A stretch of DNA of 44,010 nt from Argonema antarcticum A004/B2 (GCF_023333585.1 NZ_JAIQZN010000047.1:9827-53836), one strand, 5' to 3'; positions 27,126 through 36,059 are shown, numbered from the stretch's first letter. The notes: generated from the letters alone by a model not told the origin. A program made the numbers and translations.

Positions 27126-28037
27126 ATGATTTTCATTAACCCTAAAACTGATTACGCCTTCAAGAAAATCTTTGGTTCATCTGAAAGCAAAGACATTCTC
27201 ATTAGCTTTCTCAACGCGATGATTTATGATGGCGTTTCTATCATTGAAGATTTGGAAATTATTAACCCTAACCTACCACCAAGAATCCAAGGTTTGAAAG
27301 ATACTTACCTGGATGTGCAAGCCAAACTCAAAGATGGTACACTGGTGATTATTGAAATGCAGGTATTAAATGTAGAGTCTTTTGGCAAACGTGTTTTGTA
27401 CAACGCGGCGAAAACTTACGCCTTTCAATTAGAGGCGGGAGGAGGCTATCGAATGCTCAAACCAGTGATAGCTTTAACTATTACGGATTTTGAGATGTTT
27501 AAAAACAGCGATCTCATGATTTCTCGCTTTGTCTATAAAGAAGAAAGTACTAATTTGAAATATACTGACAATAACATCCAGTTAGTGTTCATTGAGTTAC
27601 CGAAGTTTACCAAAGAACAGGAGGAACTAGAAACCTTAACAGATAAATGGATTTATTTCATGAAATATGCCAGAACGCTAACTGATGTTCCCGAAACAAT
27701 AGACAGCATTCCCGAAATTCATAAAGCTTTTGGAATTGCCAATCAAGTCAATTTAAGCCGGGAAGAACTAGAAGACTTGGAACGAAGGGAAATGTTTGTG
27801 TACGATCAACAAGGGGCTATCTCTCTTGGACGCAAAGAAGGACGCGAAGAAGGACGCGAAGAAGGACGCGAAGAAGGACGCGAAGAAGGACGCGAAGAAG
27901 GACGCGAAGAAGGAATGCGAGAAAAAGCGATCGCGATCGCACGACAATTATTAGATAGACTCGATGATGAAACCATCAGTCAAAGCACGGGACTTAGCCT
28001 TGAGGAGGTACAGAATTTGCGATCGCTAAATTCCTAA
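27126..28037 (+). CDS. Rpn family recombination-promoting nuclease / PD-(D/E)XK transposase-like protein
   Basis: 303 residues. MIFINPKTDYAFKKIFGS is the diagnostic opening of this family. The PD-(D/E)XK nuclease core shows as TYLDVQAKLKDGTLVIIEMQV (Asp, then Glu-x-Gln), so the metal site looks intact. FGKRVLYNAAKTYAFQL is also family-typical. Members promote recA-independent recombination or act as DNA endonucleases and are numerous in cyanobacteria. The C-terminal region contains seven GRxE units coded by a 12-bp tandem repeat, then a helical tail that ends with a short helix pair (ISQSTGLSLEEVQNLR). It is a single gene. Confidence 0.9.
   Translation: MIFINPKTDYAFKKIFGSSESKDILISFLNAMIYDGVSIIEDLEIINPNLPPRIQGLKDTYLDVQAKLKDGTLVIIEMQVLNVESFGKRVLYNAAKTYAFQLEAGGGYRMLKPVIALTITDFEMFKNSDLMISRFVYKEESTNLKYTDNNIQLVFIELPKFTKEQEELETLTDKWIYFMKYARTLTDVPETIDSIPEIHKAFGIANQVNLSREELEDLERREMFVYDQQGAISLGRKEGREEGREEGREEGREEGREEGREEGMREKAIAIARQLLDRLDDETISQSTGLSLEEVQNLRSLNS
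27828..27911 (+). repeat. 12-bp coding tandem repeat, seven units
   Basis: Unit GGACGCGAAGAA; the first copy has AAAGAA, the next six are identical. Encodes GRKE then (GREE)6, a highly charged helix. Identical units imply recent expansion. Confidence 0.97.
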
Positions 28038-28105
28038 GCAGAATTTTAGATTTCAGATTTATTCAATCCAAAATCCAAAATCCTTTCATCCAAAATCAAT
28101 CTTCC

Positions 28106-29530
28106 CTAGTGGTAGTGCTTAATTACCGCTTCGGCAAATTCAGAACACTTGAGGGGCGGATCGACTGGAGGCTCCATCAACCGAGCTAAATCATAAGTTA
28201 CCTCACGGTTGACGATCGCATCCCCAATACCCTTCTTAATTAAATCAGCCGCCTCTTGCCAGCCCATGAACTCCAGCATCATCACGCCAGACAGAATCAC
28301 CGAACCGGGGTTAATTCGATCCAAACCGGCGTGCTTGGGTGCCGTGCCGTGGGTTGCCTCAAAAATAGCGCAGGTATCGCCAATATTAGCTCCTGGCCCC
28401 ATGCCCAGCCCACCGACAATTGCAGCAGCGGCATCGGAGAGATAATCTCCATTTAAGTTCATCGTAGCCAGGATAGAGTACTCATCCGGTCGCGTCTGGA
28501 TTTGTTGGAAAATGCTATCGGCGATGCGATCGTTCACCATCACCTTATTTTTCCACTGTCCGTTCCCGTGAGTTTCCCAGATGGCATTCAGGACATTTTC
28601 GATTTCGCCGCAGATAGCAGCTTGCTTTTGGGCTGTCAGAGAGTCATAACCGGGCTCGATTTGACGCGCATTTTCTTCTAGGGTGATATCTGCGTTTTTC
28701 TCCTTGTTAGTGAGAATCCAGGATTCCCGTTCGGTTACGCACTGGGCCCGAAATTCAGTAGTAGCTAGTTCGTAACCCCAATCTCGGAAAGCGCCTTCCG
28801 TATATTTCATAATATTGCCCTTATGCACCAAGGTTACCTGCTGCTTATTTTTGGGCAAACGCAAGGCGTGCTGCATAGCACGGCGGACAAGGCGCTGGGA
28901 ACCAGTTTTGCTGATCGGTTTGATGCCGATACCAGAGTCGAGGGGAATCTGTTTTTTGCCGTGTTCGGGAGTAGCTGGGATCAATTCGTTATTCAGAAAC
29001 GCAATCAATTTATCGGCAATCTCGCTACCTTGTCGCCACTCAATTCCCAAGTAAATATCTTCTGTATTTTCTCGATAGACAATAACATCCAGTTTTTCGG
29101 GAGTTTTGTGAGGCGAGGGCGTACCTGTATAGTACCGACAGGGACGGATACAGGCGTAGAGGTCAAAGATTTGCCGCAGCGCCACATTTAAAGAACGGAT
29201 GCCACCGCCAATCGGCGTTGTCAGCGGCCCTTTGATGGCAATACCGTATTCTTTAATCGCATCAAGGGTATCTTGAGGTAAATACTGGTAAGTGCCGTAC
29301 TTTTCGCAAGCTTCGTCACCAGCGTAGACTTTAAACCAGCTGATTTGCCGTTTGCCATTATAGGCAGATTGGACGGCAGCATCGATCGTCTTTTGGGCGG
29401 CAGGCCAAATGTCCACGCCAGTACCATCTCCGCGAATGAAGGGAATGATGGGATTGTCTGGAACGATTGGTTCGCCGTTACTGAAGGTGATGCGAGAACC
29501 TGTATCGGGAGGAGTTATTTTTTCATACAT
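28106..29530 (-). CDS. icd: NADP-dependent isocitrate dehydrogenase
   Basis: Converts isocitrate to 2-oxoglutarate, the carbon skeleton for ammonium assimilation and the nitrogen-status signal in cyanobacteria. At 474 residues it has the length of cyanobacterial Icd. Recognisable parts: [19 protein letters not shown], the substrate loop [57 protein letters not shown], and [13 protein letters not shown] with the NADP-binding region. All key residues appear intact. It is monocistronic and convergent with the Rpn gene. No NtcA box is obvious in its short upstream region. Confidence 0.97.
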   Translation of the reverse strand: MYEKITPPDTGSRITFSNGEPIVPDNPIIPFIRGDGTGVDIWPAAQKTIDAAVQSAYNGKRQISWFKVYAGDEACEKYGTYQYLPQDTLDAIKEYGIAIKGPLTTPIGGGIRSLNVALRQIFDLYACIRPCRYYTGTPSPHKTPEKLDVIVYRENTEDIYLGIEWRQGSEIADKLIAFLNNELIPATPEHGKKQIPLDSGIGIKPISKTGSQRLVRRAMQHALRLPKNKQQVTLVHKGNIMKYTEGAFRDWGYELATTEFRAQCVTERESWILTNKEKNADITLEENARQIEPGYDSLTAQKQAAICGEIENVLNAIWETHGNGQWKNKVMVNDRIADSIFQQIQTRPDEYSILATMNLNGDYLSDAAAAIVGGLGMGPGANIGDTCAIFEATHGTAPKHAGLDRINPGSVILSGVMMLEFMGWQEAADLIKKGIGDAIVNREVTYDLARLMEPPVDPPLKCSEFAEAVIKHYH

Positions 29531-29702
29531 ACTGGTAGCGTCTCCTAATAACTAGGCAGCGGCGATCGGAATGGTAAAAACTTCATCTTGCCGCTGAGCC
29601 TTAATAAGCTACCAGATATTTTGGTTAATAGCAGCTCGGTATAAACTTTTTGCACTAAACGTTCCACCCATGAAATTCCATAAATCGTCCGTGAGGTTTT
29701 AG

Positions 29703-29993
29703 ATGAAACGCATTTTGGTAGTTGATGACGATCGAATCTCACTCACCGTATTGACTGGCTATCTGGAAAAACAAGAATACGTTGTAGAAAATGCGGATTC
29801 CGGTGAGAAAGGCTTGGCAGCTTTTGCCAATAATCGCCCAGATTTGGTCATTTCTGAGGTGATGATGCCGGGAATGGACGGATTTGAATTTTGCTGTAGA
29901 CTGCGAGCCACCCGTGAGGGCCAATTGGTGCCGTTTATCTTTTTGTCAGCACTGGGTGAATTAGACGATCGCATTGAGCGGTATAAGGAGTAG
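29703..29993 (+). CDS. Truncated response-regulator receiver with Glu at the phospho-acceptor position
   Basis: 96 residues. The receiver fold starts normally (MKRILVVDDDRISLTVL, acidic pocket Asp8-Asp9) and reads PDLVISEVMMPGMDGFEF, where the phosphorylated Asp (position 52) is replaced by Glu, a natural phosphomimic. The Ser of FIFLSA is present, but the protein stops at DDRIERYKE, so the conserved Lys and the last strand and helix (normally ...KPF...) are missing. The stop is embedded in AAGGAG that also serves as ribosome site for rfaE2, seven bases before its ATG. It is either a decayed remnant kept for translation coupling or a minimal constitutive-state adaptor. Confidence 0.7.
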   Translation: MKRILVVDDDRISLTVLTGYLEKQEYVVENADSGEKGLAAFANNRPDLVISEVMMPGMDGFEFCCRLRATREGQLVPFIFLSALGELDDRIERYKE

Positions 29994-29996
29994 TAT

Positions 29997-30491
29997 ATGA
30001 TTCCCAATCTTTACAGCTTAGCGGAACTACAGGAGACGATCGCGCAAGATCCCCAGCTATGGCGACCCTTGGTATTTACCAATGGCTGCTTTGACTTGCT
30101 CCATGTGGGACATCTCCGTTATTTACAAGTAGCAAAATCCTTGGGGCGATCGCTGATTGTAGGGTTAAATAGCGATCGGTCTGTACAAACCATCAAACCC
30201 CATACCCCTGGACACCCACAGCGACCTCTAGTGCCAGACATCCAGCGGGCCGAATTACTGGCCGCCCTCAAGCCAGTAGATGGAGTAGTAATTTTTGACC
30301 AGACCACAGCCACTCAACTCATAGAAACACTCAAACCCGATCTTTATGTCAAAGGAGGCGACTACCGCATAGAAACACTACCAGAAGCACCGATTGTTCA
30401 AGCCTACGGAGGCAGAATCGAGTTAATCAAAATAGAAATACCAACCTCTACAACTGGTATAATTAATCGCATTTTGCAGGCTGTTAAGTGA
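29997..30491 (+). CDS. rfaE2: D-glycero-beta-D-manno-heptose 1-phosphate adenylyltransferase (RfaE2/HldE C-domain)
   Basis: Nucleotidyltransferase that activates heptose 1-phosphate as ADP-heptose for lipopolysaccharide or glycan synthesis. 164 residues is the size of the separate domain. VFTNGCFDLLHVGHLRYLQ contains the HxGH ATP-binding motif. VGLNSDRSV, RAELLAALKPVD and LYVKGGDY follow, and the ISTTGIINR-type end reads STTGIINRIL. Some cyanobacteria use this protein family for other nucleotidyl transfers, so the exact sugar is inferred. It is translated from an AAGGAG site overlapping the end of the preceding receiver gene. Confidence 0.9.
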   Translation: MIPNLYSLAELQETIAQDPQLWRPLVFTNGCFDLLHVGHLRYLQVAKSLGRSLIVGLNSDRSVQTIKPHTPGHPQRPLVPDIQRAELLAALKPVDGVVIFDQTTATQLIETLKPDLYVKGGDYRIETLPEAPIVQAYGGRIELIKIEIPTSTTGIINRILQAVK

Positions 30492-30692
30492 AGAGTTTGC
30501 CAAACTAGGGGTAGAGTATTTGAGCAGAGGAGCAGAGAGGAGGGAGTAAGAGGGGCAGAGGAGCAGAGGCATAAAAATGTTATTTATTTATTGAACAAAA
30601 GCATAAAAACTCTCAAAGAGCCAAATTCTTTTGTCTAATGGGGAAAAACAATCTAACAGCGCCCATAACCAATCAAACTTGACAAATAACCG
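30492..30692. repeat. Intergenic GAGCAGAGG-type short repeats
   Basis: Purine-rich GAGCAGAG(G) words are repeated between about 30520 and 30570; nothing else is visible before the GUN4 gene. Confidence 0.5.
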
Positions 30693-31190
30693 ATGAGCGA
30701 TGACCAATTAGCAATGAACACCAGTATCGTACCGTTGAATTCAGAACGCAACATTGATTACAGGCCACTGCAACAGCTGCTAGCCCAGCAGGACTTTCAA
30801 GCAGCCGATCGAATGACCCTGCAATTGCTGTGCGAACTTGCTGGTGAGGCAGCGGTGCAAAGAAAATGGTTGTATTTTACCGAGATAGAGAACTTCTCCA
30901 CCGAAGATCTGCAAACCATCAACAACCTCTGGCTGACATACTCCGAAGGCAAGTTTGGCTTTTCGGTACAGCGAGAAATTTGGCTCTCCCTGGGCAAAAA
31001 CTGGGACAAATTATGGCCCAAAATCGGCTGGAAAACTGGCAATAACTGGACGCGATATCCCCATGAATTTACCTGGGATCTCAGCGCCCCCAGAGGTCAT
31101 TTACCCCTCTCCAATCAGCTACGAGGAGTGCGGACGATCGCTTCCCTCCTATCTCACCCAGCCTGGTCTAGTCCACCCATTTCAGGCTAA
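30693..31190 (+). CDS. GUN4-domain protein
   Basis: 165 residues, most of it one GUN4 domain: [20 protein letters not shown], then [37 protein letters not shown] and the APRGHLPL turn. GUN4 domains bind porphyrins, and the canonical protein stimulates Mg-chelatase in chlorophyll synthesis. Cyanobacteria have several GUN4-domain paralogues, and this one lacks the extra N-terminal helical bundle of canonical Gun4, so it is best named by domain. The start could be 30693 or the ATG at 30714; neither has a clear ribosome site. Confidence 0.85.
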   Translation: MSDDQLAMNTSIVPLNSERNIDYRPLQQLLAQQDFQAADRMTLQLLCELAGEAAVQRKWLYFTEIENFSTEDLQTINNLWLTYSEGKFGFSVQREIWLSLGKNWDKLWPKIGWKTGNNWTRYPHEFTWDLSAPRGHLPLSNQLRGVRTIASLLSHPAWSSPPISG

Positions 31191-31324
31191 TGCAAGCAAA
31201 TTTCCAGCAGGGTTTGCTCAGATTCACGCTCTCTTCTAGGAATATTTCCCCAAAACCTGTTCGTTACGAATCCACTTGGGGAATTTTAAGGATAGCTCTT
31301 TGTCTGCGGTAGCAGCCAAACCAA

Positions 31325-32857
31325 ATGAAAAAATCAGCAACTATAGGGGTAGCGGTTAGCATGGTAAACCCTGAAAACAGTCTCTTTAGCAGTTTGAATG
31401 GTTTGACACCTCAAACACGAGAACAACAACGCCTCCTAGCCTTGGCAGAGTCAGGATTGCTGGAAGCAGAAACGATACCAATTTTCGATGAAGCGACTCA
31501 GACAGCCGCCCATTTTTTGGATGCACCCATTTGCATTTTGGGCATCATGGACAAAGACCGTCAATGGTTTAAGTCGGCTGTCGGGTTATCCAGGTTAGGG
31601 TTGATGAATCAGCTGGCAGCATCGCGTCAATTGTTGCGCCAAGAATCTTTTTGCACTTATGTGGTAGACAGTCATAAGGTGTTGGCGATTACCGATGCGA
31701 TCGCCCTGCCACTTTTTGCTAAGAGTTTATTAGTTCAGCATTATGGTATCCGCGCCTACTTGGGAGTGCCTTTATTAACATCTACCGGACATTGCCTGGG
31801 TACACTTGCGGTGATGGAACGGATGCCGCGTTCCTTTACCGACAAGGAAGTTGAGTTTTTGGAACTCATGGCCCGCTGGATTATGAGTGAATTTGAGCGC
31901 AATCGTCTCCTGAAAGATACTACTCCAGGGGTAATGGTCAATCTCAGCACGCAAATGACCTCTACAACTTTACCAAGGGAGCAGCTTGACACCAATCAAA
32001 TACAAGTTAAATTGCTGGGGCAGCTGACCCAGGAACTGCGGACACCGCTGACCTCAGTTATGGGGATGGCTAGTGTTCTAGGCCGGGAGATTTATGGGCC
32101 GCTGACAACCAAACAGAAAGAATATGTGGAGATTATTCAGCATAGCGGTCAGTATTTACTGTCCCTGGTAAACGAAATATTGGCACTCGGATCGCTGGAC
32201 TCCGGTAATACAAAACTGAATGTTACTGCTGTTGATATAGAAATGCTGTGCCAGCAGGCGATCGCTACTCTAGAAGAAAGTGCCCATCGCCGAGGGCAAC
32301 AGATTCGTCTTTCCGTAGAACCTGGAAATCGCATCTGGCAACTGGATAAGGACAAAGTTCGACAAATGCTTTATCACTTGGTATCAAGCGTGTTGCAAAC
32401 GGTTGATTCTGGTAGTATTGTTCGCATTCATATCTCTCGCAAGCTTTCAGGATTAAACATTGCTATTTGGGTTTCTCACCCCTGGCTGGGAGAGGGTCTC
32501 CCCAATCTAGACCCCTACTTTTACAAATCATCGTTTGCATCTGTGACAAGTTACTCGGAAGACTTACCATTTGAGAACGATGCTGAGTATAAGAAGCCAG
32601 AATCGTTGCTGCCTTTTGAAACAACTGATCGAACTGACTGGACTAAATCCGATCAAAAAGCTCTGATTGCTGCTGAGGAGCTAGAACCTGTCCAGAATAA
32701 TATATTCAATCAATCTTCTGAAAACTTGGGGCTACTGCTCAGCTGTCACTTGGCTCAAATACATGGTGGACAAATCTCTATTCAAGGCTCACCAGAGTCT
32801 GGATTTAGATATGTTGCCATCTTGCCAATGCTAACAGAAGCAGATCAAAATATCTAA
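31325..32857 (+). CDS. GAF domain protein with degenerate histidine-kinase region
   Basis: 510 residues. A GAF domain (about 45-190) contains the APICILGIMDKDRQWFKSAVGL strand pattern. A HisKA-like region follows, but its motif is LTQELRTPLTSVMGM: the phospho-accepting His (residue 236) is Gln. In the ATPase half the N-box Asn is missing (YHLVSSVLQTVDSG) and no clear DxGxG is present; only the end GLLLSCHLAQIHGGQISI retains kinase character. It is therefore predicted not to phosphorylate, and to act as a sensor scaffold or decoy. A second possible start is the ATG at 31361. It precedes ictB after ~110 bases of repeat. Confidence 0.85.
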   Translation: MKKSATIGVAVSMVNPENSLFSSLNGLTPQTREQQRLLALAESGLLEAETIPIFDEATQTAAHFLDAPICILGIMDKDRQWFKSAVGLSRLGLMNQLAASRQLLRQESFCTYVVDSHKVLAITDAIALPLFAKSLLVQHYGIRAYLGVPLLTSTGHCLGTLAVMERMPRSFTDKEVEFLELMARWIMSEFERNRLLKDTTPGVMVNLSTQMTSTTLPREQLDTNQIQVKLLGQLTQELRTPLTSVMGMASVLGREIYGPLTTKQKEYVEIIQHSGQYLLSLVNEILALGSLDSGNTKLNVTAVDIEMLCQQAIATLEESAHRRGQQIRLSVEPGNRIWQLDKDKVRQMLYHLVSSVLQTVDSGSIVRIHISRKLSGLNIAIWVSHPWLGEGLPNLDPYFYKSSFASVTSYSEDLPFENDAEYKKPESLLPFETTDRTDWTKSDQKALIAAEELEPVQNNIFNQSSENLGLLLSCHLAQIHGGQISIQGSPESGFRYVAILPMLTEADQNI

Positions 32858-32867
32858 GTATAGGAAA

Positions 32868-32918
32868 GTGCTGAGTGCTGAGTGCTAAGTGCTAAGTGTT
32901 GAGTGCTGAGTGTTGAGT
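32868..32918. repeat. AGTGCTG heptamer tandem repeat
   Basis: About seven units of (A/G)AGTGCTG and variants (AGTGCTA, AGTGTTG). It is the reverse complement of the CACTCAG array at 37357-37405. Confidence 0.85.
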
Positions 32919-32965
32919 ACAAACACAGTCGCTTTCTTGCTTTGAGATCTCAATACAATGAATAC

Positions 32966-34420
32966 ATGAACGCTGTTTGGCAACAATTTACTCTGTCTAA
33001 TCTGCGGCTGTATCGGTGGCGCAGTGCTAGTTATTTGTACCGTTTGGTAGGTCTGCTGCAAGCTTGGCGACAAGGTAGCTGGTTAATGCAGTGGGGAGAG
33101 ACTTTAGGCGCGTTATTGATAAGCCTGGTGTTTGCGCTGGCTCCCTTTGTGTCTAACGATTTGATCGGAGTGTTGTTGATTGCCATAGCGGTCTTTTGGG
33201 TCCTGCTGACCCTATCAGATGAAGTTGGGGCCGTCTCGACAGAAGAATTAGCAATTCCCAATTCCCAATTCTCGATTCCCAAATTTACGCCGATTCATTT
33301 GCTGGTATTGCTTTATTGGAGCATTTCTGTGGTGGCGACGGCTTTGTCGCCAGTGAAGGTAGCGGCGTTGACGGGATTGGTGAAGCTAACGCTTTATCTG
33401 CTGCTGTTTGCGGTGATGGCAAGGGTTTTGCGATCGCCTCGCGTTCGTTCTTGGTTAATTGCTCTGTACTTACATATAGCGCTAATTGTCAGCGTTTACG
33501 GTCTGCGACAGTGGTTTTTTGGGGCAACGGCGCTGGCAACTTGGGTCGATCCAGAATCTCCTTTAGCTAAAACTACGCGAGTTTATAGTTATTTGGGAAA
33601 TCCGAATTTACTTGCTGCTTATCTGCTGCCTGCGATCGCTTTAAGTCTAGCAGCTGTTTTTGCTTGGCGTGGCTTTGTTCCCAAAGCTTTGGCCGTAACG
33701 ATGTTTGTCGTAAATTCAGCTTGTTTGATTCTAACTTTCAGTCGCGGCGGTTGGATTGGGTTTGTAGTTCTGCTCTTCGCCTTTTTGATATTGTTGATTT
33801 ATTGGTTGAGTATCCATTTACCTCGTTTTTGGAGAGTATGGTCGCTGCCGGTACTACTCGGAAGTTTGGCTGGGATATTGGTTTTGGGAATTGTGTTTGT
33901 AGACCCGTTGCGCGATCGCGTTTTTAGTATGTTTGCGGGTCGTGGGGATAGCAGCAATAACTTCCGCATCAATGTTTGGGCTGCTGTGAAAGATATGATT
34001 AGCGATCGGCCCATACTCGGCATTGGCCCCGGCAACAACGCCTTTAACAAAATTTATCCGCTATATATGCGTCCCCGTTTCAGCGCTTTGAGTGCTTATT
34101 CCATTTGGCTGGAAGTTCCGGTGGAAACGGGGCTCATTGGATTATGTTGTTTCCTCTGGCTATTAGTGGTGACATTTAACCAAGGTTGGCTGCAACTGCG
34201 GCGTCTGCGAGAATTGGGTAGCAGAGAGGTATTTTGGTTGATGGGTGCGATCGCATCTCTTTCAGCTCTGCTAGCTCACGGTACAGTAGATACAGTTCTG
34301 TATCGTCCCGAAGTCAATACCCTCTGGTGGATGATGATAGCCATAATTGCCAGTTATTACACTATTTATCAACCTTTTCCGACTGAAAATTTGCCTCCAC
34401 AAGACCAACTTCAGGAATAA
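32966..34420 (+). CDS. ictB: IctB family membrane protein (O-antigen ligase fold)
   Basis: 484 residues from the ATG at 32966 (MNAVWQQFTLSNLRLYRW), the conserved start; the longer frame runs back into the heptamer repeat. About ten to eleven membrane helices, the family stretch YSYLGNPNLLAAYLLPAIALS, the FSRGGWIGF motif, and the large loop DRPILGIGPGNNAFNKIYPLYM shared with O-antigen ligases and polymerases. IctB was named for a role in inorganic-carbon accumulation, but direct bicarbonate transport is not established, and the fold points to glycan ligation. A long hairpin terminator follows. Confidence 0.93.
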   Translation: MNAVWQQFTLSNLRLYRWRSASYLYRLVGLLQAWRQGSWLMQWGETLGALLISLVFALAPFVSNDLIGVLLIAIAVFWVLLTLSDEVGAVSTEELAIPNSQFSIPKFTPIHLLVLLYWSISVVATALSPVKVAALTGLVKLTLYLLLFAVMARVLRSPRVRSWLIALYLHIALIVSVYGLRQWFFGATALATWVDPESPLAKTTRVYSYLGNPNLLAAYLLPAIALSLAAVFAWRGFVPKALAVTMFVVNSACLILTFSRGGWIGFVVLLFAFLILLIYWLSIHLPRFWRVWSLPVLLGSLAGILVLGIVFVDPLRDRVFSMFAGRGDSSNNFRINVWAAVKDMISDRPILGIGPGNNAFNKIYPLYMRPRFSALSAYSIWLEVPVETGLIGLCCFLWLLVVTFNQGWLQLRRLRELGSREVFWLMGAIASLSALLAHGTVDTVLYRPEVNTLWWMMIAIIASYYTIYQPFPTENLPPQDQLQE

Positions 34421-34471
34421 GGTAAGTAGTTGGGCTTTAGCCCTAAAGCCCAATTACTTACCCTTATTTTT
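34421..34471 (+). terminator. ictB terminator with 20-bp stem
   Basis: GGTAAGTAGTTGGGCTTTAG (34421-34440) pairs with 34443-34462, one mismatch, two-base loop. CTTATTTTTAATT follows. The stem begins one base after the ictB stop codon. GGGCTTTAGCCCTAAAGCCC is also a common dispersed palindrome. Confidence 0.85.
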
Positions 34472-34512
34472 AATTATCGTGCGCGTCAGGGATTTGTTTG
34501 AAGAGGGGGGAT

Positions 34513-34998
34513 ATGCGCTGGCTAACAGCAGTTTTGTTAAGCTATGCAGTTTTAGGATTCTTCTCAGCACTTTGGGCTTGGGCTTTGGCTTTGGCTTCGA
34601 CTTTGGCTTTGGCTTTGGCTTTGAGTTCGGCTTTGGGTGAGGCTTCGGCTTCGGCTTTCGTTCAGTCTTGGGCTAGGGGTTTGGGTGGGGCTTTGGGTGA
34701 GGCTTTGGTTTGGGCTTTGCTTTGGGCTTTGCTTTGGGCTTTGGCTTGGGCTGGGGCTGGAGCTTTGGCTTTGGCTTTGAGTTCGACTTTTAGTTGGGCT
34801 TTTAGTTGGGCTTATGCTTGGGCTTATGCTTGGACTATTGCTGGGAGTTTTGCTGGGATTTTGGCTTTATCTTGGGCTGAGGAAGAGTTACTCAACTCAT
34901 TGAGCAAGTTTCACACATTTCTAATTTTGCTTGGAACTTCTTGGTTAGGACTAGGGTTAGGATGGTTGGTATATCAGATATTTCCGCTATTTCGGTAA
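34513..34998 (+). CDS. Low-complexity Ala/Leu/Trp membrane protein written in a hexanucleotide repeat
   Basis: 161 residues from the ATG at 34513; GAGGGGGG lies four bases upstream. An ordinary hydrophobic start (RWLTAVLLSYAVLGFF) leads into about 110 residues of ALALALA, WALLWALLWALAWA and FSWAYAWAYAW, coded by degenerate repeats of TTGGCT/TTGGGC words (34575-34870). A non-repetitive end follows with a charged SWAEEELLNSLSKFH and a last helix LGLGLGWLVYQIF. The flanking non-repetitive ends and ribosome site argue that it is a real gene with an expanded core. No function can be assigned. Confidence 0.6.
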   Translation: MRWLTAVLLSYAVLGFFSALWAWALALASTLALALALSSALGEASASAFVQSWARGLGGALGEALVWALLWALLWALAWAGAGALALALSSTFSWAFSWAYAWAYAWTIAGSFAGILALSWAEEELLNSLSKFHTFLILLGTSWLGLGLGWLVYQIFPLFR

Positions 34999-35104
34999 GA
35001 TTACACTACCCTTCATTGAGGTTAGCAATAGGCCGATATTTTGTCAGATTCTATTATAGAGATGTACCATAATCAAGATTTATAAAATTTAAGGAGAACC
35101 AAAA

Positions 35105-35377
35105 ATTAATAATTTTTCCGAAAATGTCAGCCAAAGAAACCTAAAGCACATCACCAAGCATCTCCCAGACTTCCAAAAGTATGACCCTAATCTCACCCTA
35201 GATGATATCGTGAAACTAGGGCTAGAAATTGCCAGTCGTCCTGAAAGCTTAATTGCTACTCCCGGAGGTAGGCAGGTTTTTGAGCAGAATGTGATGATAG
35301 GTAATCAACAAGTCAAAGTTATAGCAGTTTTAAATCAAATAGGCAATCTTCGTTCAGTACACATTAAAAACCCGTAA
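35105..35377 (+). CDS. Possible polymorphic-toxin-type C-terminal domain, apparent ATT start
   Basis: Open frame of 90 residues with clear protein character: NFSENVSQRNLKHITKH, then LPDFQKYDPNLTLDDIVKLG, TPGGRQVFEQNV and a C-terminal GNLRSVHIKNP. No ATG, GTG or TTG is in frame at the front; an in-frame TAA (35090-35092) closes it upstream. AAGGAG (35091-35096) stands eight bases before an ATT at 35105, which is the only start-like codon. HITKHLP plus a terminal RSVHI resembles RNase-like domains found at the ends of polymorphic toxins, here without any delivery part. That family link is a motif-level impression. The next gene begins six bases later, as in toxin-immunity pairs. Confidence 0.55.
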   Translation: MNNFSENVSQRNLKHITKHLPDFQKYDPNLTLDDIVKLGLEIASRPESLIATPGGRQVFEQNVMIGNQQVKVIAVLNQIGNLRSVHIKNP

Positions 35378-35382
35378 AAATC

Positions 35383-35862
35383 ATGCTAATTGCAATAACT
35401 TTTGACGAATCAGAAAAAATCGACCCCATCGATCCAATTGGCGATATCACCATAACCGATGATACAACAACCATTACGGAAAAATCAACTTATTTAGATT
35501 CCTGGTTTGATGCCTCAATCACCGGACTGAAAACAGTAAAAGAGGGTAAAAAAATATCGGTTGAAATTGTGGAAGAACCAGAACCAATTGTGTTTGAACC
35601 TTGGCAAGAAGGAGTGCGAATATCTTATCGCGATCGCACCCTTTTTATTCCTCAAATTTCTGAATTCACCACTGCCTTAAAACTAGCAGCAAATGACTTT
35701 TTAAACAAGCTCGATCGAGAAACAGAATTCGATTCAAATGATTTACTCGAAGTAATTCGCGATTTTGTGGATAACGAATCAGAGGATAGATATTCAACAA
35801 TTCAAACTCAGAGTAATTCTCATTTAGATTTGGCATCAGCGCATTCACCCGCTAGGGAATAA
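35383..35862 (+). CDS. Acidic hypothetical protein, possible immunity partner
   Basis: 159 residues, very acidic, no family recognised. The N-terminal half is beta-like (MLIAITFDESEKIDPIDP, GDITITDDTTTI), the middle carries VEIVEEPEPIVFEPWQEGVRI and a Tyr-Arg-Asp-Arg strand, and the C-terminal part is helical (FTTALKLAANDFLNKLD). Size, acidity and the five-base gap after the basic 90-residue gene fit an immunity protein that blocks a nuclease-type toxin, but this rests on context only. Confidence 0.6.
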   Translation: MLIAITFDESEKIDPIDPIGDITITDDTTTITEKSTYLDSWFDASITGLKTVKEGKKISVEIVEEPEPIVFEPWQEGVRISYRDRTLFIPQISEFTTALKLAANDFLNKLDRETEFDSNDLLEVIRDFVDNESEDRYSTIQTQSNSHLDLASAHSPARE

Positions 35863-35928
35863 ATTCCTTGGTTAATAGAGTAAAGTGGACTAAAAAAATA
35901 TCCGAAAAATCATTCCAAAACCATCTTT

Positions 35929-36027
35929 ATCTGCGTAGCAAGAAAGCTAAATCTCCGATCTGCGTACCCTGCGGGAAGGCTGCGCCTACATCTGCGTTCA
36001 TCCGCATTCATCTGCGGTAAAAAATAT
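35929..36027. repeat. ATCTGCGT-type dispersed repeat, third copy
   Basis: ATCTGCGTAGCAAG, ATCTGCGTACCC and ATCTGCGTTCATCC words end in CATCTGCGGTAAAAAA, as in the two copies at 9411-9468 and 9557-9604. Confidence 0.7.
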
Positions 36028-36059
36028 CCCAATTTTGCATGAAGTCAGAAACTAATTTA

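Noticed and set aside
29545-29742. Minus-strand 65-codon frame upstream of icd
   Set aside because: Covers the promoter of the receiver gene, has no family features and unusual composition.
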